Source: Rhodoferax sp. (GTDB taxonomy: Bacteria; Pseudomonadota; Gammaproteobacteria; Burkholderiales; Burkholderiaceae_C). From it: DNA of 36,279 nt. Shown piece by piece: positions 19,959-28,624 of this stretch. The notes beneath the pieces are model-generated. The model ran no database searches. It was not told the DNA's origin and saw only the letters and a program-made list of their open reading frames with translations. Each line of letters opens with the position of its first letter. Positions within the stretch are counted from its first letter, which is position 1. The stretch lies in the NCBI RefSeq assembly GCF_025356155.1, contig NZ_JANXUQ010000165.1, positions 1-36,279 of the forward strand. Reading direction: 5' to 3'. The position numbers were made by a program, and so were the translations under genes.

Positions 19959-21164
19959 ATGAAACCCAACGACCTCCCCACCACCACGCCCTGGACCATG
20001 GCACGCCGCGCCGCGCGCATGAACCCTTCCGTGATCCGTGAGATCCTCAAGGTCACCGAGAAGCCCGGCATCATCAGCTTTGCAGGTGGCCTGCCCTCCA
20101 GCAAGACATTCCCGGTCAGCGAATTCGCCGCTGCCTGTACCCAGGTGCTGACCAATGACGCCCAGGCCGCCCTGCAATACGCCGCCAGCGAAGGCTTTGC
20201 GCCGCTGCGCGAAATGGTCGCGGCCCGCCTGCCGTGGAATGTGGACCCCGCTCAAATTCTGATCACCACCGGCTCGCAACAGGGCCTGGACCTGGTCGCC
20301 AAAATTTTGATCGACGCCGACAGCCGCGTGCTGGTCGAAACGCCCACCTACCTGGGCGCCCTGCAAGCCTTCACGCCGATGGAACCCGAAGTGGTGAGCG
20401 TGGTCAGCGATGACGAAGGTGTCGACATTGCAGACTTGGCCAGCAAGATCGGTACGGGCGCCAACAAGGCCCGCTTCCTCTACGTGTTGCCCAATTTCCA
20501 GAACCCCACCGGCCGCACGATGACCGAGGCGCGCCGCGCAGCCTTGGTGGCCAAGGCGGCCGAACTGGGACTGCCGCTGATCGAAGACAACCCCTACGGC
20601 GACCTGTGGTTTGACAAGGAGCCCCCCGCTCCGCTGACCGCGCGCAACCCCGAAGGCTGCATTTATTTAGGCTCGTTCTCCAAGGTGCTGGCACCCGGCC
20701 TGCGCCTGGGCTTTATCGTGGCACCCAAAGGCATTTACTCCAAACTGCTGCAGGCCAAGCAGGCTGCCGATCTGCACAGCCCCGGCTTCAACCAGCGCAT
20801 GATTGCCGAGGTCATGAAAGACGGTTTCCTGGACCGCCACATCCCCACGATCCGCGCGCTGTACAAGTCGCAGCGCGATGCGATGCTGGAAGCCCTGAGG
20901 AAAGACATGCCCAGCGATGTGAGTTGGAACACGCCGGTGGGCGGAATGTTCCTGTGGGCGCGCCTGCCCGAGGGGATGAGCGCACAAGAGCTGTTGCCCA
21001 AGGCCGTGGACAAGGGTGTGGCCTTTGTACCGGGTGCCGCCTTCTACAACGACCACGCCGACCCGCGCACGATGCGCCTGTCGTTCGTGACTCCCAATGT
21101 GGACGAAATCCGCACCGGCGTGGCCGCACTGGCCGCCGCCATCCGCGAACACCGGAGCTCTTGA
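19959..21164 (+). CDS. PLP-dependent aminotransferase (fold type I, 2-aminoadipate/MocR-like group)
   Basis: 401 residues. Clear marks are ITTGSQQGLDL, the NFQNPTGRTM stretch, IEDNPYGDLWF, the PLP lysine K242 in SFSKVLAPGLRLGF, and a C-terminal MRLSF arginine motif. It is a free-standing enzyme without a DNA-binding domain. It transfers an amino group from an amino acid to a 2-oxo acid. Family members act on aminoadipate, branched or aromatic amino acids, and the substrate here is not decided by sequence. A 128-base gap separates it from the EamA gene, so an extra internal promoter is possible. GAGG lies about ten bases before the ATG. Confidence 0.92.
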   Translation: MKPNDLPTTTPWTMARRAARMNPSVIREILKVTEKPGIISFAGGLPSSKTFPVSEFAAACTQVLTNDAQAALQYAASEGFAPLREMVAARLPWNVDPAQILITTGSQQGLDLVAKILIDADSRVLVETPTYLGALQAFTPMEPEVVSVVSDDEGVDIADLASKIGTGANKARFLYVLPNFQNPTGRTMTEARRAALVAKAAELGLPLIEDNPYGDLWFDKEPPAPLTARNPEGCIYLGSFSKVLAPGLRLGFIVAPKGIYSKLLQAKQAADLHSPGFNQRMIAEVMKDGFLDRHIPTIRALYKSQRDAMLEALRKDMPSDVSWNTPVGGMFLWARLPEGMSAQELLPKAVDKGVAFVPGAAFYNDHADPRTMRLSFVTPNVDEIRTGVAALAAAIREHRSS

Positions 21165-21167
21165 AGG

Positions 21168-21839
21168 ATGGAAGCGCAACACACCATCCGCCTGTGGGGC
21201 CGCATCAGCTCGCTCAATGTGCGCAAGGCCGTGTGGGCCGCGCAAGAGCTGGGCCTGGACTTCCAGCGTACCGATGCCGGCGCAGGCTTTGGCATCACCA
21301 CCACGGCGGAGTACCAGCTTAAGAACCCCAATGCACTGGTACCGTTGCTGGAAATCGGCGACTTCGTGCTGTGGGAGTCCAACGCCATCGTGCGCTACCT
21401 CTGCGCGCGCTACGGCGCTGAGCGGAATTTCTACCCTGCGGAACTGGAGCCCCGCTTTCACGCAGAGCGCTGGATGGACTGGCAACAAACCACGTTCAAC
21501 CGCGCCGGTGGCCCGGCCTTTATCCAGTTGGTGCGCACGGCGGTGGAGGCGCGCAATGCCGATGCCATCCAGCAATCGGTCACCGCGACCGAGCCTTTGC
21601 TGGCCCTGCTCGACAAGCACCTGGAACAACATGCCTACATGGGCGGTGAGACTTTTGGCATGGCCGACATTCCGCTGGGCTGCGAGATGCACCGCTGGTG
21701 GGGCATGCGCACGGCACAGTTCGACGCCTACGGCGTGACCCGCCAGGAGCTACAGACGTTCCCCAACGTGCAGCGCTGGTTTGGCCAGCTGCAACAGCGC
21801 CCGGCCAGCTGCGGGGTGCTGGACGTCACCTTAAGTTGA
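21168..21839 (+). CDS. Glutathione S-transferase family protein
   Basis: 223 residues. The N-terminal thioredoxin-like domain has LWGRISSLNVRKAVWAAQEL, with Ser in the usual catalytic area, the cis-Pro region LVPLLEIGDFVLWES, and the glutathione-binding ESNAIVRYLC. The helical C-terminal domain contains GMADIPLG, the usual N-capping box. It may conjugate or isomerise a reactive intermediate of the pathway encoded by its neighbours. It starts three bases after the aminotransferase stop and is followed five bases later by the PhzF-like gene, so co-expression is very likely. Confidence 0.9.
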   Translation: MEAQHTIRLWGRISSLNVRKAVWAAQELGLDFQRTDAGAGFGITTTAEYQLKNPNALVPLLEIGDFVLWESNAIVRYLCARYGAERNFYPAELEPRFHAERWMDWQQTTFNRAGGPAFIQLVRTAVEARNADAIQQSVTATEPLLALLDKHLEQHAYMGGETFGMADIPLGCEMHRWWGMRTAQFDAYGVTRQELQTFPNVQRWFGQLQQRPASCGVLDVTLS

Positions 21840-21844
21840 TCACG

Positions 21845-22807
21845 ATGCAACAACGCCCCTTCAAACAAGTCGACGTGTTCACCGCCCAGGCCTACCTGGG
21901 TAACCCGCTGGCCGTGGTGCTGGACGGCACGGGCCTGAGCACTGAGGAGATGCAGCACTTCTCCCGCTGGACCAATTTGTCCGAGACCACCTTCCTGCTG
22001 CAGCCCACGCCTGAGGCCGCAGCCCAGGGCGCAGACTACCAGGTCCGCATCTTCGCGCCCGGCTATGAGATGCCATTTGCTGGCCACCCCACGCTCGGTA
22101 GTTGCCACGCTTGGCTGGAGCATGGGGGCGTGCCGCAAAAGCCCGGCCTGGTGGTGCAGCAGTGCAAGGTGGGGCTGATCCACATCAACCAAGCTGGCGG
22201 ACGCCCCGCCTTCGCTGCGCCGCCATTGCACCGCAGCGAAGCCACACCCGAGCTGGTGCAGGCGCTGGCCGATGCGCTGGGCCTGCCATTGGCCAACATC
22301 GTGGCCAGCCAGCACCTCAACAACGGGCCTACGCATTTTGGTCTGTTGGCCAACGACCATGCGGTGTTGCTGGGCCTGAACCCCGACGCCGCCAAGCTCA
22401 ACACCGTCCTTAGCGCGGCCGGCATCAGCGGCGTGGGTGTGGCCACCGTGCAAGCCGATGCCCCGGCTGCCGGATTGATTGGCCGCTCCAACCGCGAGGC
22501 ACGGGCCTTTGCCGGTGGCGGGACTGCCAGTACGGCGCAGAGCAGCGGCAACGAAGAACCGACCGTCGAAGTGCGCTTCTTCTTCGACCATGGCAGGGCA
22601 ATTGGCGAAGACCCGGTCACCGGCAGCTTCAACGCCAGTCTGGCACAGTGGCTGATTGCCGAGGGCCATGCGCCCGCGCAGTACACGGCCGCGCAGGGCA
22701 CCTGCCTGGGTGTGCAGGGCCGCGTGCACATCCACCAAGACGCCAGCGGCCAGGTCTGGGTGGGCGGAGATGCGGTCACCTGCATCAACGGCACCGTGCT
22801 GCTGTAG
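21845..22807 (+). CDS. PhzF-family isomerase/epimerase
   Basis: 320 residues from the ATG at 21845; a longer in-frame start inside the GST gene is unlikely. Family marks are the N-terminal VDVFTAQAYLGNPLAVVL, the general acid/base Glu47 in NLSETTF, APGYEMPFAGHPTLG in the first half and GEDPVTGSFNASL in the second half. PhzF proteins catalyse proton shifts such as isomerisation in phenazine synthesis; most members have unknown substrates. No other phenazine gene is present, so a phenazine role is not supported. The gene sits tightly between GST and a glyoxalase-like gene. Confidence 0.92.
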   Translation: MQQRPFKQVDVFTAQAYLGNPLAVVLDGTGLSTEEMQHFSRWTNLSETTFLLQPTPEAAAQGADYQVRIFAPGYEMPFAGHPTLGSCHAWLEHGGVPQKPGLVVQQCKVGLIHINQAGGRPAFAAPPLHRSEATPELVQALADALGLPLANIVASQHLNNGPTHFGLLANDHAVLLGLNPDAAKLNTVLSAAGISGVGVATVQADAPAAGLIGRSNREARAFAGGGTASTAQSSGNEEPTVEVRFFFDHGRAIGEDPVTGSFNASLAQWLIAEGHAPAQYTAAQGTCLGVQGRVHIHQDASGQVWVGGDAVTCINGTVLL

Positions 22808-22809
22808 AC

Positions 22810-23526
22810 ATGGCATTTGTAGACCCCATGGCAGCGTCCATGGACCACCTCGTGGTGATGGCCAGCGACCTGGCGCAAGGCGTGGCTTGGTGCGAGGCCA
22901 CGCTGGGCGTCACGCCCGGCCCTGGCGGGGAACACCCGCTGATGGGCACCCACAACCGCTTGCTGAAGATCGCTAGGCCGGAGCACCGCACGGTTTATCT
23001 GGAAATAATTGCTATTAATTCAGTAGCGCCTAACGCAGTACCGGCGAGGGCTAGACGCTGGTTTGACATGGACGACTCGGCGCTGCAGACCCATGTGGCA
23101 CACCACGGGCCCACGCTCATACACTTCGTCGCCAGCGTGCCGGACATTGTTGCCAGCGTCTTCACACTGGCCGCCCAGGGCATAGACCGCGGCGCGGCGG
23201 TGCGAGCGTCGCGCCCAACGACCAGCGGTTTGCTGCAGTGGCAGAACAGCGTGCGCGACGACGGCCAGCGCCTGTTCGATGGCTGCCTGCCCACACTGAT
23301 CCAATGGGGCCATCCGCAGGACTCCGCCGCTGCCCACCCGACGGACGCCATGCTTGAAAGCGGCGTCACATTGCTGAGCCTGCACGTGCAGCACCCGCAA
23401 GCCACAGTATTGAACGCTGCCTACCGATCACTGCATCTGTCGGCCATCACAGCCGACATCGGCCCCGCCCGCCTGAGCGCACGACTACAAACGCCCAAGG
23501 GCGTTGTCACACTCCACACACCATAA
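22810..23526 (+). CDS. Glyoxalase-like (VOC superfamily) protein
   Basis: 238 residues starting two bases after the PhzF stop. The N-terminus MDHLVVMASDLAQGVAWCEATLGV and the stretch GEHPLMGTHNRLLKI...YLEII match the glyoxalase-like domain of the VOC fold (PF13468 type). A second, less clear half contains GLLQWQ and VTLLSLHVQHP. VOC enzymes use a metal to act on small carbonyl or aromatic compounds; no reaction can be named here. A 57-bp dispersed element (23009-23065) supplies residues IAINSVAPNAVPARARRWF just after the YLEII strand. Confidence 0.85.
   Translation: MAFVDPMAASMDHLVVMASDLAQGVAWCEATLGVTPGPGGEHPLMGTHNRLLKIARPEHRTVYLEIIAINSVAPNAVPARARRWFDMDDSALQTHVAHHGPTLIHFVASVPDIVASVFTLAAQGIDRGAAVRASRPTTSGLLQWQNSVRDDGQRLFDGCLPTLIQWGHPQDSAAAHPTDAMLESGVTLLSLHVQHPQATVLNAAYRSLHLSAITADIGPARLSARLQTPKGVVTLHTP
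23009..23065 (+). repeat. 57-bp dispersed element, copy 3 (inside glyoxalase-like gene)
   Basis: Starts TTGCTATTAATTCAGTAGC with arms GCTAT/GTAGC, and carries GGCGAGGGCTAGACGC at element positions 35-50. Same length as the other copies with no gaps. The element starts at codon position 2, as do the two copies in the DsbD gene. Confidence 0.75.
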
Positions 23527-23531
23527 CTACC

Positions 23532-24494
23532 ATGCACCTGCCCAGCCTGCAAGACATCGAAGACAGCGCCCAAGTCGTCTACCGCGCTTTTGCGGCCACC
23601 CCGCAATACGCCTGGCCGCTGTTGACGCAGAAGCTGGGCACCACCTGCTGGCTCAAGCACGAGAACCACACGCCAGTAGGCGCCTTCAAGATCCGCGGTG
23701 GGCTGACCTACTTCGACCAACTGGCGCGCAGCAAGGCGCTGCCGTCTGAGGTCATCAGCGCCACGCGTGGCAACCACGGCCAGAGCATCGGCTGGGCGGC
23801 GCGCGACCATGGCGTGCGTTGCACCATCATCGTGCCGCACGGCAACTCGGTCGAGAAGAACGCCGCCATGCGTGCTTTGGGCGCCACGCTCATTGAACAC
23901 GGTACGGACTTTCAAGAGAGCCGTGAATACGCCATCGCCTTGGCCCAGCAGCGCGGCGCACACATGGTGCCCAGCTTCCATAGGGACCTGTTGCGCGGCG
24001 TCAGCACCTACTGGTGGGAGTTGTTCAAGGCCGTGCCGCAACTGGACGTGGTCTATGTGCCCATTGGCCAGGGCTCGGGTGCCTGCTCGGCCATAGTGGC
24101 TAAACGTGCATTGGGCCACCGCGTGCACATCGTCGGCGTCGTCAGCGCCCATGCCACTACCTATGCCGACTCCCTGGCCGCTGGCCGCGTGGTGGAAGCC
24201 CCGGTGACCACGCAACTGGCCGACGGCATGGCCTGCCGCGTGGCGGATGCCGAAGCACTGCAAATCTTGCAAGGCGAAATCGACCACATCGTGCAGGTGA
24301 CGGACGCCGACGTGGCCCAGGCCATGCGCGACCTCTTTGCCTGCACCCACAACGTGGCCGAAGGCGCGGGCGCCGCCGCCTTTGCCGCTGCCATGAAAGA
24401 GCGCCACACCCTCAAAGGGCTTACCGTGGGCCTGACATTGTGCGGTGGCAATGTGGACAGCGAAGTGTTTGCCCGTGTCTTGTCGGAGACCTGA
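23532..24494 (+). CDS. Threonine dehydratase-like PLP enzyme (fold type II)
   Basis: 320 residues. Evidence is TPVGAFKIRGG with the PLP lysine K53, SATRGNHGQSIGWAA (the Ser/Asn-Gly-Asn-His-Gly phosphate/substrate loop), PIGQGSGACSA (a phosphate-binding glycine loop, here GQGSG) and LCGGNVD near the end. The family deaminates threonine or serine to 2-oxo acids, or acts on hydroxy amino acids in specialised pathways such as hydroxyectoine use. There is no C-terminal ACT-type regulatory domain, so it is a catabolic rather than a feedback-controlled IlvA-type enzyme. It closes the MocR-linked run, five bases after the glyoxalase-like gene. Confidence 0.9.
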   Translation: MHLPSLQDIEDSAQVVYRAFAATPQYAWPLLTQKLGTTCWLKHENHTPVGAFKIRGGLTYFDQLARSKALPSEVISATRGNHGQSIGWAARDHGVRCTIIVPHGNSVEKNAAMRALGATLIEHGTDFQESREYAIALAQQRGAHMVPSFHRDLLRGVSTYWWELFKAVPQLDVVYVPIGQGSGACSAIVAKRALGHRVHIVGVVSAHATTYADSLAAGRVVEAPVTTQLADGMACRVADAEALQILQGEIDHIVQVTDADVAQAMRDLFACTHNVAEGAGAAAFAAAMKERHTLKGLTVGLTLCGGNVDSEVFARVLSET

Positions 24495-24556
24495 AAGGGT
24501 AACAAGTGTCTCCGCAATGACAAAGGCAAACGCACGCCGTGCTTTAGATTCCTGCC

Positions 24557-25225
24557 ATGGGAAAACTCTATCTGGTACGACACGGGCAGGCTTCGTTTGG
24601 AGCCGCAGATTACGACAACCTGAGCGAACTCGGGCACCGACAAAGTGTGCGCCTGGGCGAATACCTCGCAGCCAAGGGCGCACGTTTTGACGCGGTGCTG
24701 ACCGGCACGCTGAAGCGCCATGCGCAGACCTATGCAGGCATTGCGCACGGCGCAGGCATGGACCTGCAACCCGCACTGTGGCCCGGCCTGAACGAATACG
24801 ACGCCGAAGCGGTGATCACCGCCATACACCCCGGCCCGCTGGCGCCACCGAACACGCCCGAGTCTTACAAGCTGCACTTCCGCCTGCTGCGCGATGGTTT
24901 GACCCAGTGGATGAATGGCGTGCTGAGCCCCAAGGGTATGCCCAGTTACGACGATTTTGTGCACGGCGTCACCAGCGCGCTGGACCATGTGCGCAAGCAA
25001 CACACGGGTGATGTGCTCCTGGTCAGCAGCGGCGGCCCTATCTCCACCGCAATAGGCCACATCCTGGGCACGGTGCCGGAAAAAACCATTGAACTCAACC
25101 TGCAAATCCGCAATAGCGCTGTGACTGAATTTTTATTCACGCCCAAACGCCACCTGCTGCTGAGCTTTAATGCGCTGGCCCATTTGGACGGTGCAGAATA
25201 TGCACCATGGATCACCTACTCCTGA
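24557..25225 (+). CDS. Histidine phosphatase family protein
   Basis: 222 residues. The N-terminal LYLVRHGQASF carries the catalytic RHG (His9). SELGHRQSVRLGEYL and LTGTLKRHAQTY follow, and the second catalytic-pocket His is likely in VLLVSSGGPIS, although the usual SHG is replaced by SSGG, which may alter activity. It is a cytoplasmic phosphoglycerate mutase-like fold; substrates vary widely. It overlaps the next gene by 19 bases, so the two are probably co-translated. Confidence 0.9.
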   Translation: MGKLYLVRHGQASFGAADYDNLSELGHRQSVRLGEYLAAKGARFDAVLTGTLKRHAQTYAGIAHGAGMDLQPALWPGLNEYDAEAVITAIHPGPLAPPNTPESYKLHFRLLRDGLTQWMNGVLSPKGMPSYDDFVHGVTSALDHVRKQHTGDVLLVSSGGPISTAIGHILGTVPEKTIELNLQIRNSAVTEFLFTPKRHLLLSFNALAHLDGAEYAPWITYS

Positions 25226-26226
25226 CTTTTTTATTGGCTGGCACTTGCGCCAGCCTTGGCGCGCAAACTGCGCAACCACACGCGGGCCCAAGACAAGCAG
25301 CAAAGCTGGTCAATACCTTGGGCATGGCCATGGTGCGCATTCCCGCTGGTGAATTCTTGATGGGCAGTGACGAGCCCATCGCCACGTTGGAAAAAGCCTT
25401 CCCGCTGATGGAGCGCCAGCGCCTCGAAGATCTCAGCGACGAAGCGCCCGTACACCGCGTGCGCATCACCAAAGATTTTTACCTGGGCCGCACCGAAGTG
25501 ACGGTGGGCCAGTTTCGCCAATTTCTGGCGGCCTCAAACTATGTGCCCGAGTCGATTGCCGATGGCACCGGTGGTTATGGCTACAACGCCCAGTACGTAC
25601 CCAACAAAGGTGCCCGCGGCGAACAGTTCGACGGCCGCAACCCGCGCTACAGCTGGAGCAACCCTGGCTTTGCGCAAACCGACGAGCACCCCGTCGTCAA
25701 CGTAACCTGGAACGATGCCCAGGCCATGGCACGCTGGCTCAGCAAGACCGAGCACCGCACCTACCGGCTGCCGACCGAAGCCGAATGGGAGTACGCCGCC
25801 CGCGCTGGCACGCGCACCCGTTACCAACACGGCGATGACCCGCAAGGCTTGACCCAGGTCGCTAACGTTTTCGACACTGCGGCTCGCCCGTTATGGCCGG
25901 CCTTTGCGAGCCACGCCCTGGAGGGCAACGATGGATATGCTTTCACTGCCCCGGTCGCCAGCTTTACGCCCAACGCCTTTGGTTTGTACGACATGCACGG
26001 CAATGCCTGGGAGTGGACCAGCGACCTGCACGATGAGAACTATTACGCCCACTCCCCAGTCGATGATCCGCAAGGCCCGAGCGAGGGTTCGGTCTACGTG
26101 CGCCGCGGCGGCTCATGGCACAGCTGGCCGCTGTATGTACGCAGCAGCTACCGCAACTGGAATTCACCGGAGACGCGCTACACGCTGGTGGGCATGCGCC
26201 TGGTGCTGGAAGTCGGCAATAACTAA
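25207..26226 (+). CDS. Exported SUMF1/FGE-like protein without the catalytic cysteines
   Basis: 339 residues. A short signal peptide (MDHLLLTFLLAGTCASLGA, cleavage before Gln) is followed by a formylglycine-generating-enzyme-type domain. Marks are MVRIPAGEFLMGSDEP, FYLGRTEVTVGQFRQFL, HPVVNVTWNDAQAMARWLS, YRLPTEAEWEYAARAGT, FGLYDMHGNAWEWTSD and RRGGSWHSWPLYVRSSYRNW. The C-terminal region, where true FGEs carry two active-site cysteines, has none here, and the mature protein shows no Cys. It is therefore unlikely to make formylglycine. Periplasmic relatives without these cysteines have other or unknown roles. The stop overlaps tail-to-tail by four bases with the kinase gene on the other strand. 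Confidence 0.88.
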   Translation: MDHLLLTFLLAGTCASLGAQTAQPHAGPRQAAKLVNTLGMAMVRIPAGEFLMGSDEPIATLEKAFPLMERQRLEDLSDEAPVHRVRITKDFYLGRTEVTVGQFRQFLAASNYVPESIADGTGGYGYNAQYVPNKGARGEQFDGRNPRYSWSNPGFAQTDEHPVVNVTWNDAQAMARWLSKTEHRTYRLPTEAEWEYAARAGTRTRYQHGDDPQGLTQVANVFDTAARPLWPAFASHALEGNDGYAFTAPVASFTPNAFGLYDMHGNAWEWTSDLHDENYYAHSPVDDPQGPSEGSVYVRRGGSWHSWPLYVRSSYRNWNSPETRYTLVGMRLVLEVGNN

Positions 26227-27509
26227 ACGGCTATTTGAATCTCCACCACCGTGTTCCCCGGTCGGCTGCTAATGCGCAACTCTGCCCCAATGGCCAGCGC
26301 GCGCTCGCGCATCGTAGCCAGACCGTTGCGCTGCTTGAGCGCGGGGTCAAAGCCACAGCCGTCGTCCACCAGGCGCACATAGACCTGGTTCAGCGTTGCA
26401 CCTTCCGAGTGTGGTGGGCCACAGGCGCCGCTGGCGCGGGCATGGCCCTCCACCCGCAGCACACGCGCCCGCGCATGCTGTAGCACGTTGGACAGCGCCT
26501 CGAACAGCATGAACTGCAGTTCGCTCATGGCACTGGCGTCCAGCTTGCTGCAGATGGGCAGCAGGTCCACGTCCCACTGCAGCTCAATGCCCATGCCCGC
26601 AAACCGCGGACCCAGCCGGTAGCGCATATTGGCCAGCAGGGCCGTCACATCGCCGGGCGCCAGGTGGATGGAATCGATGGACAGCTTGAGCTGGTCCAGC
26701 CCGTCGCGCAGCGTCTGCAAGACCTCGCTGCGGGCATGTGCGTGGTATGCCTCGTCATCGACCTGCAGCTGGCGCATGGCCGAGCTGATGTGTGAGCCCA
26801 CGCCGTCGTGCATATTGCGCAAAATACGCCCGCGCTCGGCCATGCGTTCCTGGCTGCGGGCCAGGTGCTCCAGCGCCTTGCGGCTATCCAGCACCGCTTG
26901 CACGGCGGTGCCGCTGATGTGGTCAAAGGTCAACGCAAACAAAAACAGCACCGCCACCAGACCGCCGGTGCAGACCATATTGAAGGCTGTCGCGTATTCC
27001 AGCTGGTACAGCGCCGGGAACTGGTAGCCAGTCAAGCTGGCGATGCCATACGCAACCGAAATGGTGAAGCACACCAAAAACCACGCCAGCGCATCCACGC
27101 TGTAACCGAGCAGCAACACCGCAGCCACGGGGATCAGCGTAAACCAGGGCAAGACCGGCGAATGCAAACCGCCGGAGAAAAAACTGCAGCCCATGACCGC
27201 CACAAACGCTACATTGGCCATATACCAGTTGACGCTGGTGCGCAGCCTGCCGCTGGCGCGGAAGTAAAACAGCGCGGTGAACAAAAACACGATGCCGGTG
27301 GACATCAGTAGCGCGCCCACATCAAAACCAATGACCAAGGACGTTAGCGCATACAACAGCGAAAACCCGGCGTTGATCAGGCAGATGTAGACAAACATGC
27401 GGCTGGCGCTGAGCTGGTGCTCGTCCAGCGCAGCCTGGTTAGGAATAAACCAAGCCACCCAGCCATCCATTCGACCGAGAACGACATTGCGGAAAACCGT
27501 GCGCATCAC
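26223..27509 (-). CDS. Membrane sensor histidine kinase, NarL/DesK type
   Basis: 428 residues. About six hydrophobic segments occupy residues 40-210 with little periplasmic loop. A short helical linker leads to the dimerisation helix, with RGRILRNMHDGVGSHISSAMRQL (split here by function: phospho-acceptor His234). The HATPase domain has the N-box in FEALSNVLQHA and VDDGCGFDP, and the G-box is shortened to RNGLATMRERA. It would phosphorylate a NarL-type response regulator, but none is encoded in the window. The gene starts 18 bases after the creatininase-family gene on the same strand, so the two are probably one transcript. Confidence 0.9.
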   Translation of the reverse strand: MMRTVFRNVVLGRMDGWVAWFIPNQAALDEHQLSASRMFVYICLINAGFSLLYALTSLVIGFDVGALLMSTGIVFLFTALFYFRASGRLRTSVNWYMANVAFVAVMGCSFFSGGLHSPVLPWFTLIPVAAVLLLGYSVDALAWFLVCFTISVAYGIASLTGYQFPALYQLEYATAFNMVCTGGLVAVLFLFALTFDHISGTAVQAVLDSRKALEHLARSQERMAERGRILRNMHDGVGSHISSAMRQLQVDDEAYHAHARSEVLQTLRDGLDQLKLSIDSIHLAPGDVTALLANMRYRLGPRFAGMGIELQWDVDLLPICSKLDASAMSELQFMLFEALSNVLQHARARVLRVEGHARASGACGPPHSEGATLNQVYVRLVDDGCGFDPALKQRNGLATMRERALAIGAELRISSRPGNTVVEIQIAV

Positions 27510-27527
27510 TGCATCACTGCGGGTGGG

Positions 27528-28436
27528 CTATGCCACCCGGTCCGTCAGCGTACCCAGCGGCAACTGGTGCAGCTCGGCCAACAGGCGGGCCAGTGCGCGA
27601 CCCGCCGCGTCCAACACCGTACGCCCCTTGTCGGCACTGGCATTGGCAGCATTGCCCACCGCACCGTGCGGGTTGTAGTCCTGCATCTGCCAGCCCAGCT
27701 TGGCGCTTTTGCCGTTACCCAGGATCGCGAACTTTTGCGCGCGGTCTTCGGAGGTCGATGCAAAGTTTTGCGCGCGCGCCATGTCTACCAACCCCGGCGC
27801 CAAAGCCAGCATCATCGAGGTCTCAATTTCGCCGGCGTGGATGCCAAAGCGGTGCTCGTGTGCGCTGAATAATGCGTTCACATCCTCGCCGTGTGGCCCC
27901 GACAGCGGCAGGCCGAACCAGTTGACGCTGTAGACCAGCATACCCAGCCGCGCGCGCAGGTCGCGGGCCACGATGTCCATGACGCCCACTTGCCCGCCAT
28001 GGGAGTTGAGCAGCACCAGTTTCTTGACGCCACTGGCCGCCACACTCTCGCCAATATCGGTCCACAACCGTATCGTGGTTTCGGCCTTCAGCGTCAGCGT
28101 GCCGGCAAAGCGCGCATGCTCAGGGCTCAGGCCCACGGCTTGTGTGGGCAGGAATAGCGCGGGCACATCGGCGCCCAGATGGGGCAGTGTTGCGGCGATC
28201 ACGCCATCCACCAGCGCACTGTCTACCCTCAATGGCAGGTGAGGGCCATGCTGCTCGGTGGCGGCCACGGGCAGCACGGCAATCATCTGCCCCAGCTGGC
28301 CATTGGCCTGGTACTGGGCAAAGTCGCGCGTGCTCCAGTCAGCCCAAAAGCGCGAAGTGGGCGGCGTGGGCGCGGCGGGCGAAGTGGAGGCTTCAGGCAT
28401 TGTTGTTGAAAAAAAGCGGTCCAACGAAGCAGCCAT
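27528..28436 (-). CDS. Creatininase-family amidohydrolase
   Basis: 302 residues from the ATG at 28436, chosen because GGAG lies nine bases upstream; an ATG at 28472 would add 12 residues. Metal ligands are visible: E61 and H63 in TEQHGPHLPL, D72, then NSHGG and HAGEIETSM. The E-H-D spacing equals that of Pseudomonas creatininase (E34, H36, D45). These enzymes use zinc or manganese to open cyclic amides (creatinine, formamides of pterin or mycofactocin-type substrates). No creatine-pathway neighbours are present, so the substrate stays open. It faces the DsbD gene divergently across about 190 bases. Confidence 0.9.
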   Translation of the reverse strand: MAASLDRFFSTTMPEASTSPAAPTPPTSRFWADWSTRDFAQYQANGQLGQMIAVLPVAATEQHGPHLPLRVDSALVDGVIAATLPHLGADVPALFLPTQAVGLSPEHARFAGTLTLKAETTIRLWTDIGESVAASGVKKLVLLNSHGGQVGVMDIVARDLRARLGMLVYSVNWFGLPLSGPHGEDVNALFSAHEHRFGIHAGEIETSMMLALAPGLVDMARAQNFASTSEDRAQKFAILGNGKSAKLGWQMQDYNPHGAVGNAANASADKGRTVLDAAGRALARLLAELHQLPLGTLTDRVA

Positions 28437-28624
28437 GGTAACGCGCTCCGCTGCTAAAAGAACCATACGCACGGACCAGCGATTGGCTTACCTGCGCCGC
28501 CGTCTGGCTGGCGTTGGCGCAAGGCGACAGGTTGGCGCATCTGGCAATGCCACAATGGCAGCTTCGCCTGCGGTGTACTGCCCCGCAGCGGAACTTTTAG
28601 GCTGCCACAAGCTCCCAATTCGCA

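Noticed and set aside
21845..22807. Phenazine biosynthesis cluster, suggested by the PhzF-like gene
   Set aside because: No phzA, B, D, E or G-like genes are in the neighbourhood; most PhzF-family proteins are not phenazine enzymes.
23421..24776. 451-codon open frame on the - strand across the dehydratase gene
   Set aside because: Opposes two genes with clear catalytic motifs; no family similarity in the product.
25207..25275. Lipoprotein signal in the FGE-like protein (LLAGTC)
   Set aside because: Thr directly before Cys does not fit the lipobox, and ASLGA before Gln is a better signal peptidase I site.
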